Assembly (NCBI GenBank): GCA_958510875.1
Contig: OY294070.1
Coordinates: 46,603,576-46,667,575 of the forward strand
DNA length: 64,000 nucleotides
Source: Endomychus coccineus
Lineage: Eukaryota > Arthropoda > Insecta > Coleoptera > Endomychidae
Direction of reading: 5' to 3'
Under the pieces are notes generated by a model. That model was not told the DNA's origin. It ran no database searches and worked only from the letters and a program-made list of their open reading frames with translations. Shown here in pieces: positions 21,961 through 33,000 of the stretch (positions are counted from its first letter, which is position 1; each line of letters opens with the position of its first letter). Made by a program: the position numbers and the translations under genes.

Positions 21961-22034
21961 ACTATCCTTTAGCCTTCCCCGACACATCACCTTCCAATTT
22001 CGCTATCAATTTTCTCCATTGTTCTCTCTTAGCT

Positions 22035-22965
22035 TTGGATATAGAGTTTCTTAGGGCTTCTTTCAGTTCCTTTATTTCTTCTCGTAATTCGTGTATAGTA
22101 AGGTCTTCGACAGAAAATTTGGCTCACTTTCTGGTGTATCTCCTTCTGTGTTGGAGAAGGCGTTTTCTGGCTTGCCGTTCCACCAGTATAGAATCTTGCG
22201 AGGTCCCAGTAGATTTTTGAAAAGCCCCGAGTAATGTCTCGTATGCTCCTGTATTTGTAGCCGTTTCCATTGACATTAAGTGTTCTCTGAATTTAGTCTC
22301 ATCTAGTATTAATTTTTTCGGAGTATAATATATTCTGCTCGTTATCTCCGTGATGTTGAAGTAGATGTGGCTATGGTGCGTAAACGGGTTTTCATGTGCA
22401 ATTCGCCAATTTCTTATTTTATCAATCATATTATCTGGAACCAGGGTTACATCTATATGTGTACTGTGGAGTTTCTCCTAATAAAAGTGGGGTCTCCAGT
22501 ATTTGCCGCTGACCAGGATAACTGCGTGAGCCATTCATCTATATATTTCCCTCTTTGATCGGTTTGGGGGGCTCCCCAGACGAGAGGTTTCGCATTCACA
22601 TCATCTACGACTATGCTGTTTTTTGGATTTTTTCGCAGCATCATTCGTATTTTAAATTTTAGTACGTCAATGTTTGGAGACACATACGTCGCGTACAGGT
22701 GCATCTTCTGTAATTCAAGATGTATGTATCCCTTCTCCTTTCTGACTGAGTTTACTGGTATTCTTTTATTCCCAATCATAATGGCCACATTTTCCCCCTT
22801 GTCCATGAGCCATTCACTTGCGGAGGCTATCTTTTTGTTTGGTTCAGATATAACTACTATGTCTATGTCCTCTGTCATCGTTGCGGCTATCATAATGGCA
22901 TGGGCAGCCCTGGCCCTACCGAGGTTAGTCTGTAGGATTCTTAAGATGTTGTCCTTTATGAGCAC
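22035..22965 (-). pseudogene. L2 ORF2 endonuclease
   Basis: 22453-22965 starts ILRILQTNLGRARAAHAIMI and has VISEPNKK, YATYVSPNIDV, VWGAPQTDQRGKYIDEW and DPTFIRRNSTVHI. 22124-22429 continues with ENPFTHHSHIYFNI at the Ser-Asp-His position (Thr-His-His here, as in L1). The usual Gly-Asp before Asn-Ala-Lys reads Asp-Asp (VVDDVNAK). One frameshift near 22440. An N-terminal ORF2 start is present, but no ORF1 follows to the right. Confidence 0.85.
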
Positions 22966-23040
22966 TTATTTGGTCTCGCAACATGTGCATGCACGTGTCA
23001 CACCCTCACATACGTAGATATACGTTGTCAACCCAAAGAT

Positions 23041-23460
23041 TTCTTGTAATATGGAATGGAATTGGAAGCGTTGGCTAGTAAACGTAAGTGTTCAAGTTAA
23101 TTATTCGAATTTGACATAAAAGTGAACTTAGTTATTAGATAAAACTATACCATTAAATAATAACATTCCCGTTTCATCATAAACTAGTATTACTTCTAAG
23201 AAAAGTTTCATGATTCACGCTGTAAGTACATTAAAATTCGTAAAATAAATTGGATTATCTCGTAGACATTAGTTGTCTCCTTATCGGAATATCAACAGCT
23301 GATATAGTTTAAAGGAAGGCGTGAGGTACACTATCGATTCACATTTATCCTCGAATTCGCTACTTCCAAAGTTATAACTTGATGAGCTGATCTGGAAATT
23401 CACAATACACTAAAATTATATTTGATAATTAACATATAAAGCCCGCTCAAGATAAAGATA
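23041..23460 (+). other. Junction between L2 and LINE H; probable 5' UTR of LINE H
   Basis: About 420 AT-rich bases without coding potential or telomeric repeat, lying between the L2 ORF2 start (minus) and the first ATG of LINE H (plus, 23461). The 5' boundary of LINE H cannot be fixed without other copies. Confidence 0.4.
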
Positions 23461-24052
23461 ATGTCTAATCACTCAAATATAACAAACACTGAAATAATCA
23501 ATGAAGCCAAATATATTCGAACAGAATTTATACATTAATTAGAGGCAACTGAGTTACTGTTTCGTATAGAAGAAATCACTAAAAAGTTGTTTAAAGTGGA
23601 AATTGAAAATAAATTGCTTCATGAAGAAATTGAAAATATAAAAAAAGTGAGAAGAAAAATAATGTAATAATATTCGGTCTGAATGTCGACAACGACCAAA
23701 GTCTTACAGAAAATGTTATATCAAAAATTAATGCATTGTTGAGTACTACTATTACGATTAATAATATCAATAACTTGTATACACTAGGCAGAGGAAAGCA
23801 CAAACCAATGATTATTCAATTTATTTCATACTTGACAAAAGTGGAAATATTGAGGAATTCATACAAATTGAAAGGCTCGAACATCTACATGAACAACGAT
23901 CAAACTCACACGGAAAGGAAACAGAATAAGATTTTACGAAAGCATTTAAATCTAGCCAGACTAGATAATAAAACTTGCTATATTAAAGGTGACAAATTAT
24001 ATATAAACAACGAAGTATATAGCACAGAAGTTTTAGAAAATCTGGAAGATAT
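23461..24052 (+). pseudogene. LINE H ORF1, N-terminal part
   Basis: An ATG at 23461 opens MSNHSNITNTEIINEAKYIR. A stop follows in frame at 23536, then a coiled-coil-like stretch (EEITKKLFKVEIENKLLHEE) and a phase change in an A-run near 23640. From there VIIFGLNVDNDQSLTENVI, LYTLGRGKHKPMIIQFISYL and GSNIYMNNDQTHTERKQNKI match the RNA-binding ORF1 of many insect LINEs (similar to the baculovirus FP-protein C-terminal domain). It ends at the copia insertion. The last intact block is YIKGDKLYINNEVYSTEVLE. Confidence 0.72.
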
Positions 24053-24188
24053 AGTTAATATTCAGTGAGAAGAGATCAGATTCAATGTATTTTTTATCAT
24101 CAATTCCGACAGACAGTCAATCTTAATTAATTACAAAAGAACGTTAGTCATAAACATGGATTACATGATCAAACTAAATATATCAACA
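24053..24188 (-). repeat. Copia 3' LTR (136 bp)
   Basis: On minus it begins TGTTGATATATTTAG. It differs from the 27675-27810 copy at four positions that I can count, about 3 percent. It is unusually short for an LTR. Confidence 0.92.
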
Positions 24189-24947
24189 CTCCCACTTAAT
24201 CCATATTCATGACAAACCCAACTTGAATAAAACATCTTTAAATAAATGTAAAGACAGTCCTTAAGTAAAAATGTCAGCAAGTTGTTCTTGCGATGAAATA
24301 TATTTCAACATAATTTGGCCAGAATCTAGTGCTTCTCGAATGAAATTATATTTCACATCTATATGTTTCAATCTTTGATGTTTTCTATGTTCAGTAGCAA
24401 TTTTAATTCATGACCGATTATCTTCATAAAGTATTGTTGCTTCAGTTAATACAATATTCATTTCATTCAACAATCCTCTTAACCAAAAACATTCACTCAC
24501 TGCTGCTGCAAGAGCATTATATTCTGTTTCGGCAGTTGAAAGTGCAACTGTTGATTGCCTTCTGGTAGACCAAGAAACAGTGGAACCGAAACATTTGAAA
24601 ATATATTCAGATGTAGACTTCCGATCTTGCAGACCATTTGCAAAATCTGCATCACGAAAACCTTCCAATATATTATATTTCTGTTTGCTGAAAATAAGAC
24701 TAAGATCTTTCGAAAATTTAAGGTACCGTAAAACCCTTTTCAAATGAGACCAATGTAGATCTGATGCCTTCGATTGGAAACGACTGAGGAAATTGACGGC
24801 GTAACATAGATCAGGTCTTGAATTCACCATTAAATACATTAAACATCCTATAACTTCTTTATAAGGATATTTTGTTGATGGTCCTATTTCATTTTCAAAT
24901 TTCAAATTGACCTTTATTGGAGTTTTTGCAGCATTACAATTCTTCAT
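24189..24947 (-). pseudogene. Copia RNase H and pol C-terminus
   Basis: 24408-24947 holds KYPYKEVIGCLMYLMVNSRPDL, YLKFSKDLSLIFSK, FRDADFANGLQDRKSTSEYIF (RNase H Asp) and STAETEYNALAAAVSECFWL (second acidic residue), then LYEDNRS before a stop at 24408. Past that stop the same frame continues IKIATEHRKHQRLKHIDVKY to near 24200, the usual Ty1/copia end. It is in a different phase from the integrase frame, so there is a break near 24970. Confidence 0.88.
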
Positions 24948-24997
24948 ATTGAATTTTTGAAGTAGTTTGGAAATGTAATGACTTTGATTGAACTTAA

Positions 24998-26707
24998 TTA
25001 ATTGATTATCTCTATCATAAATGATTTTTTAATTCCCAGAAAAATATCAATGTTTTCCAAACACTTTATTTTGAACTCTTTGTTGAGAATATTTTTTATT
25101 TTATTCATTTCCTCAGTAGAGTTGCCCACTAGAAGAATATCGTCTACAAAAACTAATTCTTCATTCATCGCAGACTCCCACTTTTTCCGACATGGATGAC
25201 TTTTCACTTCATCATAAGACAATGGTACATTATTAACAAATTCTCCAACTGAAAGTGCAAATATTACTGAATCTTCAGAAAATGGAAAATCATTTTCACA
25301 AGATGGAACAAAATGTGATTTCATTTCAAAATCTTTATGCCACAAAGGAGATTTTATAATTCGGAATATGCGTTCTGATGATCCAGAATGATTGTAGTCT
25401 TCTTCAAAGTCCCTATCACCTTGATTTACTGAAGATTTTCTGCAAACATTCTCATCGCTCTGAATGTCACACATAGTCATTTCTTCGGATTCAGTTTTGT
25501 CTTCATTACTCACAGGATGAAAGTCATTTTCTTTATTTTCAACAACAACCAGAGGATATGTTTCAAATTTTTTCATGCATTCCATTGATTCATCAAATAT
25601 CACATCTCTTCCAATCTTCACACATTCAATCTCACAATCCCACAATCTGTATCCGTTTGGAGCATAACCAATCATAATACATTTCAAACTCTTTTTATCA
25701 AATTTGCTATTTTGAAATTGTTTAGGTTTGTGAAGATATGCCTTACAACCAAATATACGTAAATTTGATAGATTTGGTTTCTTACCATTCCATATTTCAA
25801 ATGGTGTTTGAGATTTTATACCTGTTGTGGGAGATCTATTCAACAAATATGCTGATGTTCTGACTGCTTCACCCCAAAAACGTTTATTCATATTTGCACC
25901 AATTATCATAGAACGTGCCCTTTCAACTAAAGACCTATTCAGTCTTTCAGCATGACCATTTTGTTCTGGAGAATATGGTACAGTATAATCAATAATGATT
26001 CCATTCGAATCACAAAAATCTCTAAACCCTTTAGAAACATATTCTCCACCATTATCACATCTCAATTTCAAAATTGATTTTCCTAAATATGCCTGTGTCA
26101 TATTTTTGAATGATTTAAAATATCCAAATACCTTAGACTTTGAAGACAATAAATATGTCATGCAGAAATGAGAAAAATCATCAAGAAATGTCAAAAAATA
26201 TCGTTTATTATTCCATGTAGATGGCGTTATTGGACCACATACATCTGTATGAACAATTTCTAGAGGTATTGTTGCTCTTGTTCTATGACCTTCATATGAC
26301 AATTTATGTTGTTTAGCATTCACACTACTCTCACAGAATTTTCTTTCAGTCAAACCTTTCAGTTTGAAACCTTCTACCATGTTTTCCAATTTTCTGATAT
26401 ACTGTTCATTCAAATGACCAAGCCGTTGATGCCATATATCATAACTATTATTTTCAGCAATATAAACTTCATTTAAATCTATATCAACATCAAAGATTAC
26501 TTCATATAGAGTGTTATTTTTAAAGCCACTTACCACAACTACATTATCTTTCAATATGCTGACTACATTATTATTAAATACTACCTTGAAACCATTTTCT
26601 TCAATTCTACGCACTGACAAGAGATTTTTTCTCAAATTAGGTACATAAATTACATTATTGATGGTACAAATACGTTTAACACCTCTAACATTATTTGATA
26701 CTCTCAC
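24998..26707 (-). pseudogene. Copia integrase fused to a deleted RT
   Basis: 569-codon frame. The integrase zinc region is IWHQRLGHLNEQYI (the CXXC is partly degenerate). The catalytic core is LEIVHTDVCGPI, KLRCDNGGEYVS and SPEQNGHAERLNRSLVERAR (DDE intact). After the C-terminal copia blocks (FEIWNGKKPNLSNLRIFGCKAY) the frame reads WESAMNEEL and passes straight into VFVDDILLVGNSTEEM. The first half of RT, from the AMNEE block to the FVDD active site, is absent without loss of frame. This in-frame deletion removes the RT fingers and the first catalytic Asp. Confidence 0.9.
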
Positions 26708-26716
26708 ATATACCTT

Positions 26717-27670
26717 CTAAATCTTCTTAACTACACCTATTTTCAAAGAAGTTTTCAATTCCCGTACTCCCTTCAGTAAATCCATATCATTCACAAGATG
26801 ATCGGATGCTCCCGAGTCTACACACCATGATGACTTTCTTGAATTATTCGTTGAACATCCTTCGTTCGTCATGAATGCTATAGCTTCTATATCCTCTTCT
26901 GATTCAGCATCTTTGGACATATCACCTTGCTTCTTTCTTTGCCAAGGTTGTTGTCTCAAAAAACGATTCTTTAGTCTATTAGGACATTCATGTCGAAAAT
27001 GTCCTACTTCATTGCATCCAAAACAACGTACTTCATTTCTTCTATTTTGTAGCTTGGAGCCAAATGCAGTACCATGATTGTCACCATGAACAATCACATG
27101 TCGTCTTTTAGCTTCCTCATCCAAAAGCCGTCCCTTCACAAAATCAGTAGTAATCTTGTCATTTGATAGAGTTTCAATAGCAGTGACAACTATATTATAT
27201 GATTCTGGTAGTGTCAGTAGTAAAATACAAGCTATCATTTCTTCCTCCAATTTTCCTCCAGCTGATTTAATTTGACGCGCAATATCATCAAATTTCACCA
27301 AATGAGTTTCCATTGACATCCCTTCTTCATATTTCATTGTCAGTAAATTTCTCAAAAGATACAGTGTATTAGAAACCCCTTTTCTTTCAAATGTATACAC
27401 AAGCTTATCCCATTTTTCTTTTGCTGTAGATCCCTCTCGAACGTACTCTAAATGCGTATCAGCAACACACTGTATTATTATTGACTTTGCTTTACTGTAT
27501 TTTCTATCAAATACCTTCTTATCATCTTCTTGTTCTGGCCGAAGTTCGTTAAGACATTTCAAAACATCATGTTCCTCTAGAATTGTTTCTACTCGAAACT
27601 TCTATGTACTAAAGTCCAAGCCTCGGAAAGGATTAATACCATACCTGTCTAAATTTTTCTCTGGGCCCAT
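26717..27670 (-). pseudogene. Copia gag and protease start
   Basis: The frame begins at an ATG at 27668-27670, inside the tRNA-Met primer-binding site, reads MGPEKNLDRYGINPF, meets a TAG near 27602, then stays open from 27562 to 26717. Gag: KVFDRKYSKAKSIIIQCVAD and LYLLRNLLTMKYEEGMSMET. Knuckle: CFGCNEVGHFRHEC. Protease: SSWCVDSGASDHLV (Asp-Ser-Gly). A TAG at 26717-26719 separates it from the integrase frame, which is in the same phase, so gag-pol was one continuous frame as in copia. Confidence 0.9.
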
Positions 27671-27674
27671 AACC
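27661..27674 (-). promoter_or_regulatory. Copia primer-binding site (initiator tRNA-Met)
   Basis: The minus strand reads GGTTATGGGCCCAG, directly after the 5' LTR end. Copia elements prime on an internal fragment of initiator tRNA-Met with this type of sequence. The ATG in it is also the candidate gag start. Confidence 0.85.
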
Positions 27675-27810
27675 AGTTAATATTCAGTGAGAAGAGATCA
27701 GATTCAAAGTATTTTTTATTATCAATTCTGACAAACAGTCAATCTTAATTAATTACAAAAGAACGTTAGTCATAAACATGGATTACATGATCAAACTAAA
27801 TATATCAACA
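27675..27810 (-). repeat. Copia 5' LTR (136 bp)
   Basis: Partner of 24053-24188, followed on the right by the GATAT duplication and then by LINE H ORF1 sequence (DIGIVKSSSAPPTPATPST). Confidence 0.92.
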
Positions 27811-28560
27811 GATATTGGAATAGTGAAATCTAGCAGCGCTCCTCCCACACCAGCAACTCCTAGTACTACAAACGTAAACTCTATCCAACTTATAAGTGAT
27901 TGCAATACCACTCCACTAAAATCAATCCACCCAAAAATAAGTGCAGACTAAGCTAATGAAAAGGGAAGTGATATGAATATTGGCAGAGAAAATCTTAGAA
28001 ATCGCGTTAAATCTACATCTTCTTACAAGTCTACAATTCGAACCATAGCCGATAGGAAAATAAACTCATTAAATAAGGTGAAACAAAAGGGAGGATAGGA
28101 AAACAACAGTGGTAGCAGGAAACCACGAAAATCATAGCTTCTCTTATCCTCATGCTCTTATTTTTGACATACCTAGTTCCAGACTAACCTTTGTATGTGC
28201 TCATATAAGTGTCACGATCTGTGGCCGCATGACGTGAAATGTGTGTCTCATGTTTAGATAAGTTGTAAAAAAGAAAAAATTTCAATATAAACTACCAATT
28301 ATAATTATTTCATAATATCATGCGTATACTTTAGAAAATGTACGAAAATACTTGTATTCAATCAGTACTTATAATCAAAGTCTAACTATTACTATTAAAT
28401 GTTCCCTTATAAAATCATTGTAAATTATTTAAAGTAAATTCCAAGTAAAATGGACCCATATATTAGAGATTTTGAAATAAAAAGTATCAAAACTGAAGAA
28501 GTGCAAAAGAAGCAAACATAATCCTAAATATAAATAATTCTAATAACAATTTTAAAATTA
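27811..28560 (+). pseudogene. LINE H ORF1 end and inter-ORF region
   Basis: Continues ORF1 from the duplicated GATAT: DIGIVKSSSAPPTPATPSTT to a stop near 27950, a Ser/Thr/Pro-rich tail. The rest to 28560 is AT-rich and without a good frame. Confidence 0.6.
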
Positions 28561-29380
28561 TGCATACTAACATTCGAGTATCTTGAAAAATTTTGAAGAA
28601 TTGGAAATATTTTTAATCAATTCGAAAGTAAACTAGATTGTATAGTATTAAGTGAAACATGGCAAATCTTAGATTTGGATTTATTCAATGTGCATGGTTA
28701 CAGATTAATACATAATTATGGAAAGTTAAATGAAAATGATGGATTAGTGATATTTATACGTAAACATATAAACAGTACTAATAAAATGCGAAAAATTGGG
28801 GAAATATCAGTAATAGACTTAGAAGTAACATATTTGGATAAAATATTCAAAATCTATTCAATCTATAAATCACCTACGCTAAACATTAAAGAATTCGATA
28901 TAAATTTAGAACTCTTTTTAAATCAGAACAACATAAATAGAGATTTCACATTAATTTTGGGTGATATGAATATAAATATACTGGAAAAAAATTGAGATGT
29001 ACGAATATTTGAATATTCTATCAGAGTATGGTTTCAAATCTATGATAAATAAAGCCACACGTATTAATGAGAGAACCAGTTCTTGTATAGATCATATTTT
29101 TACTAAATCTGAAAGAAGCATTGATACAATATTACCTTTAATAGCACAAACATGTATAACTGATCACTATACAATCATAACACAAATAGTATTAAACAAT
29201 AAAAAAGATAAAAATTACGAAACTTACTATATTCGAAAAATTGATTATAAAAATATCAACAAAATGTTACAAGTGCAATCTTGGAAAGAAGTTTCAAACT
29301 GTCACTGTGTTGAAACTACAACAAATAAATTTATTGAAATTTTTAGCAATATCGTTCAAGAATATACAAAATTAATTTAA
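28561..29380 (+). pseudogene. LINE H ORF2 endonuclease
   Basis: Starts MHTNIR in one frame and continues after a phase change with KNFEELEIFLINSK and DCIVLSETWQI (catalytic Glu region), 28675-28995 with HGYRLIHNYGKLNENDGLVIF, IYKSPTLNIKEF and LILGDMNINIL, then after another one-base shift 28997-29380 with GFKSMINKATRINERTSSCI, DHIFTK and CITDHYTI (the Asp-His end motif). APE-type endonuclease, broken at two or more points. Confidence 0.85.
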
Positions 29381-31295
29381 AAAAAATATGAGACCAACCG
29401 TAAGCCATGGATAACACCTGCAATACTAAAATCAATTACTGTTAGGGATAATATGTACAAAGAAATGCAGAAAACCATAGAAAATAAGGAACTAAAATGT
29501 AAATATAGTGTATATAGAAATAAATTAAACCAGATTATGAAAAAATCTAAAACAAATTATTTTAGGGAAAGAATAAATGAAAATAAACATTGTACAAAAA
29601 TTTATGGAAAACAGTTAACAATTTACGTGAAAACAATAGAAATAATACCGTAGTAACTAAAATAATGAACAATCGCAATGAAGAATTATCTTCCTTTAAA
29701 GACATATCTGAAGTATTTAACATACATTACACTGAAATTTGAGGAAAACTTGCGTCAAAAATAGAGCAGAAACCAAATTATAGAGAAAAAAAATATTAAA
29801 TTGCAAATCTATGTTCCTTGAACCGACGAATGCGAACGAAATAAATTATACCATAAAAAAACTAAAATTAAAAAAATCGCCAGGATACGATGGTATAACT
29901 TCAGAAACATTCAATTTTGTATCTCAACACATACTAGAACCAATTTGCATTATAATTAACAGAATCTTTGAAACTGGAGTTTGCCCTATGGCTTTCAAGA
30001 CTACCATAATTAAGCCTATTTATAAATCTGGTGACCCTAAACTTGCGACAGATTATCGTCCTATTTCATTAAGAACATCTCTTACTAAAATTTTTGAGTA
30101 AATATCAAAAACAAGGTTAACAAAATTTCTATACAAATTTAAAATATTATCACCATTACAGTATGGGTTTCAACCATGTAAATCAGCCCCGGATGCAATA
30201 GACATGCTCACGAAAAAAATATACAGTTTAGTAGATAATAAGAAACCGAGTATATGTGTGTTTGTAGATTTAGCAGAAGCATTCGATACGGTTAGTCACT
30301 CGCTTTGGCTAGAGACACTCGAGAACGCTGGAATTAGAAACATACCACTAAATCTCATAGAAAGCTACCTAACAAATAGAAATCAATGTGTTGAGCTTGA
30401 AAACGTTAGAAGCAATTTTCTGAATGTTAGGTATGGAGTTCCCCAAGGAACGATACTCGGCCCATTGCTGTTTATTGTCTACCTTAATAACCTATTAAAT
30501 TTGAATAATACAGGTCAAATTATCCTATTTGCTGACGATACTGTATTTTACTACGTAGCAAACACGTGGGAGGAGTTGAAACAAAAAGTTGAAGAAGACT
30601 TGATACATATAAGAGATTGGTTCGATCAAAAATTATTGACTATAAATTATGAGAAGACATTTTTTATAGCATTTTTCTCTTATAAAAATACATTACCAAA
30701 CTTCACGCAAATAAAATTCGGAAAAACAGTTATAAATTCGGCTTATAAAATAAAATATGTGGGTGTAATGTTCGACTCACATACATTCCGATTTATTAGA
30801 GATATATTAAATAAAAAACAATTATGGATACTTTATGATGCATTAGTTCAATCGCACCTGACATATGTCATAACGTCATGGGGAGGAGTAGCTAATTCAC
30901 ATCTCCATAAGTTGGAAACAATCCAAAAACGAATCATCAAAATAATTCAACGTAGACCTTTTGTTTATCCAAGTGACAAACTGTTTGAAGAGTCTGGTGT
31001 CATGGATCCGCGAAAACTATTTTTCTTTGCACTCTGTACTAAACAGTATCCTGAAAGACATAAAAAACTAGAATGTGCATATAATATTAGAAACCAATAT
31101 AATATACCTGTATTAAGAGCTCAAAAAACTATTAGACAGAGATGCAGTTCTTTTTTAGGCCCTAAAATATTTAATGCACTTCCGACTTATCTGAAAAGCA
31201 TAGAAAACTTAAGAACATTTAAATTGAAGTGTCAACAATATATACTCAAATTATCCCAAGAATATATATCTAAACAAATAAACATAAATATTTAA
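29381..31295 (+). pseudogene. LINE H ORF2 reverse transcriptase
   Basis: 29453-29653 is the linker between endonuclease and RT. 29811-30101 has KLKLKKSPGYDGITSETF and KPIYKSGDPKLATDYRPISL, ending in one in-frame TAA. The frame resumes through LQYGFQP to 30204-31295 with ICVFVDLAEAFDTVSHSLW, YGVPQGTILGPLLFIVYLNN and ILFADDTVFYY (all catalytic Asp present), then HLTYVITSWGG and the C-terminal FLGPKIFNALPTYLKS. Part of the segment between GVMFDSH and TFRFIRDI looks deleted. Type: CR1/L2/Jockey-like RT without RNase H. Confidence 0.87.
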
Positions 31296-31905
31296 ATATA
31301 CTATAAGCACTCACTTTTCGAAGAATTCTATTTATAGTTAATAATCCAAAAATTAATTATGATTATCTTCCATTTATTGCTGATGTATAGGTGTATTTCC
31401 AAAATTCATCTATTGAAATAGAGGAAACTAAATATCAAAGTACTAACCCATCATATTATATATTGTATTGGTTTGTACCTCATTGATGGGAACCAGATTT
31501 TGAATATAAAATTTTTTTTTCAATCACATGTAATCTGGCATTGCCAAAAGACTGTATATTATATATGTAAAAGTGAACTAAAGTGAAAATTGTATATTGT
31601 ATATATGGATATATGTGTGTATGTGCGTATGTCTTTGTATGTATGTATATGTAGGTGTATGTGTGTATATATGTATGTATATATGTACGCATGTATCTGT
31701 GTATATATTTAAATTTCATATGTTTTAAATCACATGCAAGTATCGCATAGATACTTTAGTGATTTTATTTTATCTTTATTGCTCGATTGAATCTTAAATT
31801 AATATGTAAAAATCTAACAAATATATGGCAAATAAAGATTATCATATTATATATTATATATATAATATTCGGGTATGTAGAATATATTGTGTATCTAGTA
31901 AAAAC
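31296..31905 (+). repeat. LINE H 3' UTR with (TATG)-type microsatellite
   Basis: AT-rich trailer. At about 31590-31710 is a run of TATG/TGTA repeats (plus-strand TATGTGTGTATG and similar). Open frames over it on the minus strand are only tyrosine/threonine/histidine/isoleucine repeats and are not genes. An AATAAA lies at about 31829 and an alternating TA tract at 31850-31870. Confidence 0.6.
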
Positions 31906-32194
31906 TTGTATTAATGAAAATATTTCTTCCAACTAACTCCTGGGTTACCACAGATTATTACACATATATCACAGTTCATTTCAAAGACTATTTCACAGTT
32001 TATATCACAATTTATATCACAGATTTTATAACTGGTTGTTTCCCGGATGATTGTACACGAGGTCCCCTGTGCGAGTGTACCGCGGTATACATCAGTAATT
32101 TCCCTTCCACTTGTGATCGTGTGCACGTCCCAGTAGCTGGACTTCACTTCGCCGTTTGGTGTAGTGGTGCGTTTATTCTTGTTCATATTATCTG

Positions 32195-33000
32195 AATTTC
32201 AGTACTTACTGAGGCAAGCTTTCCGACTTTCCTCCACTAATGTCTTGGAATATGGACACCTCAGATGGTCATGCCTATGTCCTCGGATGTTGCACTTCCA
32301 ACAAAAGGTTTCCTCCTCGCAATATTTGGCTTTGTGCCTCTCCTATCCACCTTAATACATTGCTTGGACCTATCTTGGCCCTTGCAATCAGCCGTCCGAT
32401 GTCCAAATTTTAGACATTTTTAACACCTATGCAGTGTTACCTTCTCCACGACTTTACAGTTCAACCATCCGATCTGAATGCATCCAGCCTTAAGCAGGAC
32501 ATTCATTTTCCCTCTGGGCATGTCAATTATAGCTGAATCTCTCTGTCCTGATCCATGTCAATTTCACGTTGTGTATTTCCTCGCCTGTGACCTTGGATAT
32601 TGCCTGGATGATCTCTTCCCCTGTGGTCGTGATATCCATGCCGGTTATAATCATCGATACGCCTGCCACTTTGGCGTTCAAATCTTTATTTTTTCTATTG
32701 ATTTCATCCCTACGGACCATCCCTTTTAGAGTCCTCTGATTTCTTCCTTTTTTGGGTTCCCTCAGTACTCGCCGCCTTAACAGGTCTCTCATCAGATTGT
32801 AGTATTTCGAAAGACTATAGGATTTGTCCCCTTCTTCCTCTTCTTCCTCCAGGTTGGTCTCGGGTTGGACCACCTCCCTATTGTCACTTGAGAATGCCGT
32901 TTCCTTCCCGTTATTCTTGTTCGGAGATCTAAGAGTCTTTCTTCCCTTTGCAGAAGAGTTCTTTTTCGAACTCCTCTCTGTCCTGCACTTCATCCTCGTT
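32195..33000 (-). pseudogene. L3 ORF1 remnant
   Basis: 32523-32993 reads a charged N-terminus (NLEEEEEEGDKSYSLSKYY) and then DITTTGEEIIQAISKVTGEE, the pre-knuckle domain also seen in L4. To the left, across stops, are knuckle remnants with KCLKFGHRTADC-type spacing near 32360-32430. Compared with L0, L4 and L6 the central part of ORF1 is missing, so this copy has an internal deletion as well as stops. Confidence 0.7.

Larger units (their letters stand above)
8615..23040 (-). mobile_element. TRAS-like non-LTR retrotransposon L2, split by the gypsy element
   Basis: The left part (8615-9065) has a T8 poly(A) complement at 8615-8622, a 3' UTR and the ORF2 zinc-ribbon end. The right part (20349-23040) has the rest of ORF2. 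The two halves join exactly across the gypsy element: the minus-strand reading runs RIEKTEND-RCHVY before the insertion and REVDIPEHVF after it, with ATAT duplicated. The right end stops at the start of ORF2, so ORF1 and the leader are missing. The right boundary (~23040) is approximate. Closest to L1 in sequence. Confidence 0.85.
24053..27810 (-). mobile_element. Copia-type LTR retrotransposon nested in LINE H
   Basis: Minus-sense, 3.76 kb, bounded by 136-bp LTRs (24053-24188 and 27675-27810) with a 5-bp GATAT duplication (24048-24052 and 27811-27815). A primer-binding site complementary to initiator tRNA-Met, GGTTATGGGCCCAG on minus (27661-27674), touches the 5' LTR, and a purine tract AGTGGGAG touches the 3' LTR. 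Gene order is gag, protease, integrase, RT, RNase H, as in Ty1/copia. It carries nonsense codons, a frameshift and a large RT deletion. Confidence 0.93.
23461..31870 (+). mobile_element. Plus-strand LINE H (CR1/L2/Jockey-like group), split by copia
   Basis: The only LINE in the window with sense on plus. ORF1 starts at 23461, is interrupted at 24052/27811 by a copia element with a GATAT duplication, and resumes to ~27949. ORF2 (endonuclease then RT) covers ~28560-31295. A 3' UTR with AATAAA (about 31829) and AT-rich tail follows. The right boundary is approximate. The reading frames are broken by stops and frameshifts. Confidence 0.8.

Noticed and set aside
31480..31719. Tyr/Thr/His/Ile-rich frame on minus
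   Set aside because: It is simply the translation of the TATG-type microsatellite in the LINE H 3' UTR.
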